Below are positions 60,073 through 64,000 of a stretch of 64,000 bases of DNA, piece after piece. The notes under the pieces were generated by a model. It was not told the origin of the DNA, did no database searches, and worked only from the letters and a program-made list of their open reading frames with translations. Origin of the DNA: Symbiobacterium terraclitae (GTDB lineage Bacteria; Bacillota; Sulfobacillia; Symbiobacteriales; Symbiobacteriaceae); the NCBI RefSeq assembly GCF_017874315.1, contig NZ_JAGGLG010000006.1, positions 62,001-126,000 of the forward strand. Reading direction: 5' to 3'. The translations under genes were made by a program, and so were the position numbers. How positions within the stretch are numbered: the stretch's first letter is position 1; the number at the start of each line of letters is the position of its first letter.

Positions 60073-60317
60073 GCCTCTCCACAACCTCCCTGCCCCGGCG
60101 CCTGCTCCCGGCGCGCATACTCCCGGTGCGCCAGCACGAGGGTCAGGCCCTCGGGCGTCTCGCGCTGGGCGACGACCCTCAGTTCCCCGACCCCCACAGG
60201 GCGGCTGGGAGGAGCGGTAACCTTCCAGGTATAGGCAAGGCCGCGGTCGATCAGGATCGGCTCCGCCTCAGCCCAGGGGAGTCCGACAAGATCCCACCGC
60301 CATGAACCGCCATGCAC
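60066..60317 (-). CDS. Small hypothetical protein between frr and uppS
   Basis: 83 residues in a place where most Firmicutes have no gene. It overlaps the start of uppS by seven bases (or more, depending on the uppS start) and begins three bases before the frr stop region, so it would be coupled to both. The segment WDLVGLPWAEAEPILIDRGLAY and the later GLTLVLAHREY look like a beta-alpha-beta unit; the GLPWAEAEPIL part recalls one PASTA repeat, but not convincingly. The C-terminus holds two cysteines (GGCGEAC). Confidence 0.6.
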   Translation of the reverse strand: MHGGSWRWDLVGLPWAEAEPILIDRGLAYTWKVTAPPSRPVGVGELRVVAQRETPEGLTLVLAHREYARREQAPGQGGCGEAC

Positions 60318-60320
60318 AGG

Positions 60321-60878
60321 TCAGACCTCCATGATCTCCTTCTCTTTGGCGGCCATGATCTGCTCGCTCTCCTTGATGTACTTGTCCGTCAGCTTCTGCA
60401 CCTCGTCCTGTGCGCGCTTGGACTCATCCTCGGAGATCGTCTTGTCCTTCTCCATCTTCTTGATCTGGTCGTTCGCGTCGCGCCGGATGTTGCGGATGGC
60501 CACCCGCTGCTCCTCGGTGCGCTTGTGGACGACCTTGACCATCTCCTTGCGCCGCTCCTCGGTCATCGGCGGGATGGAGAGGCGGATCACCGTGCCGTCG
60601 TTATTGGGGTTGAGCCCCAGATCCGAGGTGTTGATCGCCTTCTCGATCGCCTTGATCAGGGAGCGGTCCCAGGGCTTGATCACCAGCGTGCGGGGGTCGG
60701 GCACCTCGATCGTGGCGACGTTGTTCACCGGAACCGGGGAGCCGTATGCGTCAACGCGGACCTTGTCCAGCAATGCCGGCGTGGCCCGCCCGGCCCGCAT
60801 GCCGGCCAGGTCCTGGCGGAAGACATCAACCGCTTTCTTCATGCGCTCCTCTGCATCCTTGATGATCTCCTTGGTCAC
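60321..60878 (-). CDS. frr: Ribosome recycling factor
   Basis: 185 residues, the universal length. Separates post-termination ribosomes together with EF-G. Typical segments: [39 protein letters not shown] and the C-terminal helix with [17 protein letters not shown]. It follows pyrH by three bases. The ATG at 60878 is preceded by a purine-rich stretch. No anomalies. Confidence 0.97.
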   Translation of the reverse strand: MTKEIIKDAEERMKKAVDVFRQDLAGMRAGRATPALLDKVRVDAYGSPVPVNNVATIEVPDPRTLVIKPWDRSLIKAIEKAINTSDLGLNPNNDGTVIRLSIPPMTEERRKEMVKVVHKRTEEQRVAIRNIRRDANDQIKKMEKDKTISEDESKRAQDEVQKLTDKYIKESEQIMAAKEKEIMEV

Positions 60879-60881
60879 CGG

Positions 60882-61649
<768 letters not shown>

Positions 61650-61726
61650 TCAATCGTTTCTACGTCTTCCAAAGCGTTTCCTCCAGCAAATACCGCGATT
61701 CCCGGAAGCGGCCGATTCGGCCATGA

Positions 61727-61754
61727 GGGCGGGAGGTGCAAACGCCTCCCGCCC
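61727..61754 (-). terminator. Hairpin between tsf and pyrH
   Basis: Ten-pair stem GGGCGGGAGG (61727-61736) and CCTCCCGCCC (61745-61754), loop eight bases, 13 bases after the tsf stop; TCATGG follows rather than a T tract, so it may be a partial terminator or a processing barrier. Confidence 0.5.
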
Positions 61755-61766
61755 CCCGACATGCTC

Positions 61767-62681
<915 letters not shown>

Positions 62682-62917
62682 GTGCAAACTACCCCCTGTT
62701 GGTTAGGATTCCACCTTCCGGGACATTGGATACCAGTTTTTGGTCCGCACGGTCATAACGGACCGGGGGACGCGGCGTGCCGTCCACTCTCCCCCGGCAT
62801 GCCCCCCGCCTGGCGCAGGGGATCCGTATTCCTATAGAAAGGCGGGGCGACCAAGGCGTCAATCCCGTCTCGTGGGATAGGCTTCCTCGAGTCCGCCCCG
62901 CTCATGCTCAACTGCAG
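62682..62917 (-). other. Structured spacer between rpsB and tsf
   Basis: No gene. On the minus strand a GC-rich stem (GCGGGGCG paired with CGCCCCGC around an inner ATCCC/GGGAT hairpin) lies just after the rpsB stop and is followed by CTTTCTATAGG, resembling a partial terminator that would lower tsf relative to rpsB. A second GC-rich stretch follows near 62760-62800. Confidence 0.45.
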
Positions 62918-63697
62918 CTACTCCGCCTCCACGTCCACGCCGGCCTCGAACTCCTCGGCCGGCTCGGCGTCCGCAGCCGCCTCCTCAACCTCGTCGACCG
63001 TGGCGGAAGCGTCCACACCCTGGCGGCCCTCGATGACGGCGTCGGCAATCTTGCTGGTGAGCAGCTTGACCGCACGGATGGCGTCATCGTTGCCCGGGAT
63101 GATATGGTCGATCTCGTCAGGGTCACAATTGGTGTCGACGATCGCGACGATCGGGATCCGCAGCTTCCGCAGCTCGGCCACCGCGATGCGCTCCTTGCGG
63201 GGGTCGATCACGAAGGCCATGTCGGGCAGGCTCTTCATGCCCTTGATGCCACCGAGGTACTTCTCGAGCTTCTCCCGCTCGTGCTGCAGCTGGGCCTGCT
63301 CCTTCTTGGTCAGCTTGGTCCAGTACTCGGTGCCCTCGATCTCCTCGAGCTCGATCAGGCGGTTGATGCGCTTCTTGATGGTCTCGAAGTTGGTCAGCAT
63401 GCCGCCCAGCCAGCGCTGGTTGACGTAGAACATGCCGCAGCGCTCGGCCTCTTCCCGCACCGCATCCTGCGCCTGCTTCTTGGTGCCGATGAAGAGGATC
63501 TTCCCGCCGTCGGCGGCCATCTGCCGCACCGCGTTGTAAGCGGCGTCGACCATGCGGACGGTCTTCTGCAGATCGATGATGTAGATGCCGTTCCGCTCGG
63601 TGAAGATGTACTCCTTCATCTTCGGGTTCCACCGGCGGGTCTGGTGACCGAAGTGGACACCCGCCTCGAGGAGCTGCTTCATGGAAATCACAGACAC
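62918..63697 (-). CDS. rpsB: 30S ribosomal protein S2
   Basis: 259 residues. The family N-terminus [19 protein letters not shown] matches a GTG start at 63697, ten bases after GGAGGTG; an ATG at 63706 lies too close to that site. Typical internal segments: [31 protein letters not shown] and the C-terminal acidic tail ([14 protein letters not shown]). It heads the tsf-pyrH-frr operon and has its own promoter at 63817-63845 and a leader of about 110 bases. Confidence 0.97.
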   Translation of the reverse strand: MSVISMKQLLEAGVHFGHQTRRWNPKMKEYIFTERNGIYIIDLQKTVRMVDAAYNAVRQMAADGGKILFIGTKKQAQDAVREEAERCGMFYVNQRWLGGMLTNFETIKKRINRLIELEEIEGTEYWTKLTKKEQAQLQHEREKLEKYLGGIKGMKSLPDMAFVIDPRKERIAVAELRKLRIPIVAIVDTNCDPDEIDHIIPGNDDAIRAVKLLTSKIADAVIEGRQGVDASATVDEVEEAAADAEPAEEFEAGVDVEAE

Positions 63698-63816
63698 GGG
63701 TAACATTCACCTCCGCTGATTTTGGAGCCTCCGCCCGCCTCATCCCGCACCGGAACTGCCCTGAGGCAGCATCGCCGCTGTGGTCGACGGACGTGTGTAG
63801 TCACACACCAACCGAT

Positions 63817-63845
63817 ATCTTAGCATAATCAGGGGACAGTGGCAA
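63817..63845 (-). promoter_or_regulatory. Sigma-A-type promoter for rpsB
   Basis: Minus-strand TTGCCA (63840-63845), 17-base spacer with TATGC before TAAGAT (63817-63822). The leader contains a CTGCC-TCAG-GGCAG hairpin at about 63757-63770, a possible S2 autoregulatory site. Confidence 0.7.
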
Positions 63846-63857
63846 AGGGTTTTCGCA

Positions 63858-64000
63858 GCTAGAGTCCAAACCACGTCCGGATCTGTTCCGGTGTCGCCCC
63901 CTGCGCGACCATCGCCGACAGGTTACGGAGAAGCAGAACCGTGTCCGGCGCGTAGCGCGCCTCGCCGCCCGGGCCGGGTGCGGTCAGGCAGCGCATCTGG
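63858..64000 (-). CDS. C-terminal fragment of an unidentified protein
   Basis: The last 47 residues of a gene that continues beyond the right edge, stop at 63858-63860. The readable end (RYAPDTVLLLRNLSAMVAQG, then ATPEQIRTWFGL) is helical and recalls the recognition-helix region of MerR-like or other helix-turn-helix proteins, but a terminal position would be unusual for MerR. No firm family. Confidence 0.55.

Overview
The window is about two-thirds GC and reads as chromosome from a spore-forming, high-GC member of the Firmicutes; Symbiobacterium is the closest fit I can name. The reasons are a Bacillus-type gene order (rpsB-tsf-pyrH-frr-uppS-cdsA-dxr-rseP ... proS, polC, rimP-nusA-ylxR-ylxQ-infB-rbfA-nrnA-truB-ribF-rpsO-pnp ... 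spoVFA-spoVFB-asd-lysC), dipicolinate synthase, a Spo0E-like protein, sigma-H-type promoters, a T-box leader, and frequent GTG/TTG starts. Almost everything is on the minus strand, so the biological order runs from right to left. Only five intact genes lie on the plus strand (16069, 16881, 35389, 47337, 51928).

Right end, 52.5-64 kb: ribosomal protein S2 and EF-Ts, UMP kinase, ribosome recycling factor, then the isoprenoid, phospholipid and envelope genes uppS, cdsA, an AI-2E-family permease, dxr, two tandem copies of the site-2 protease rseP, and ispG. Promoters or leaders with hairpins are visible before rpsB and between several genes. A fragment of an unidentified gene lies at the edge.

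40.7-52.5 kb is accessory: an MFS exporter and a YdcF-like protein, proS of the archaeal/eukaryotic type behind a proline T-box, a decayed gene, a patatin-like lipase, a cupredoxin protein, a Mn/Zn ABC importer whose first permease carries a fused DtxR-like winged-helix domain and whose promoter region holds a perfect DtxR-type palindrome, then a glycosyltransferase-mgtC pair behind a near-perfect sigma-H promoter. polC (36.2-40.6 kb) follows.

31.3-36.1 kb is a second accessory block: a tightly coupled operon with a lipoate-ligase-like protein, a HAD phosphatase, a DUF4149 membrane protein, an ADP-ribosylglycohydrolase and a small membrane protein, plus one divergent membrane protein gene.

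21-31.3 kb is the conserved rimP-nusA-infB-rpsO translation/transcription cluster, with an attenuator-like hairpin in the rimP leader. 15-21 kb holds an ECF sigma/anti-sigma pair, a large secreted lipase-like protein, a lipoprotein and two small hypothetical genes; the lipoprotein and the lipase share a conserved sigma-H-type upstream element. pnp and dut follow.

4.6-12 kb is a complete chemotaxis signalling operon (two cheW, cheA, cheC, cheD, cheY, cheB, cheR, cheX) with no receptor or flagellar gene, preceded by a Spo0E-like gene. The left end carries dapB, spoVFA/spoVFB, asd and the start of aspartokinase: the diaminopimelate/lysine/dipicolinate branch that feeds both peptidoglycan and spore maturation.
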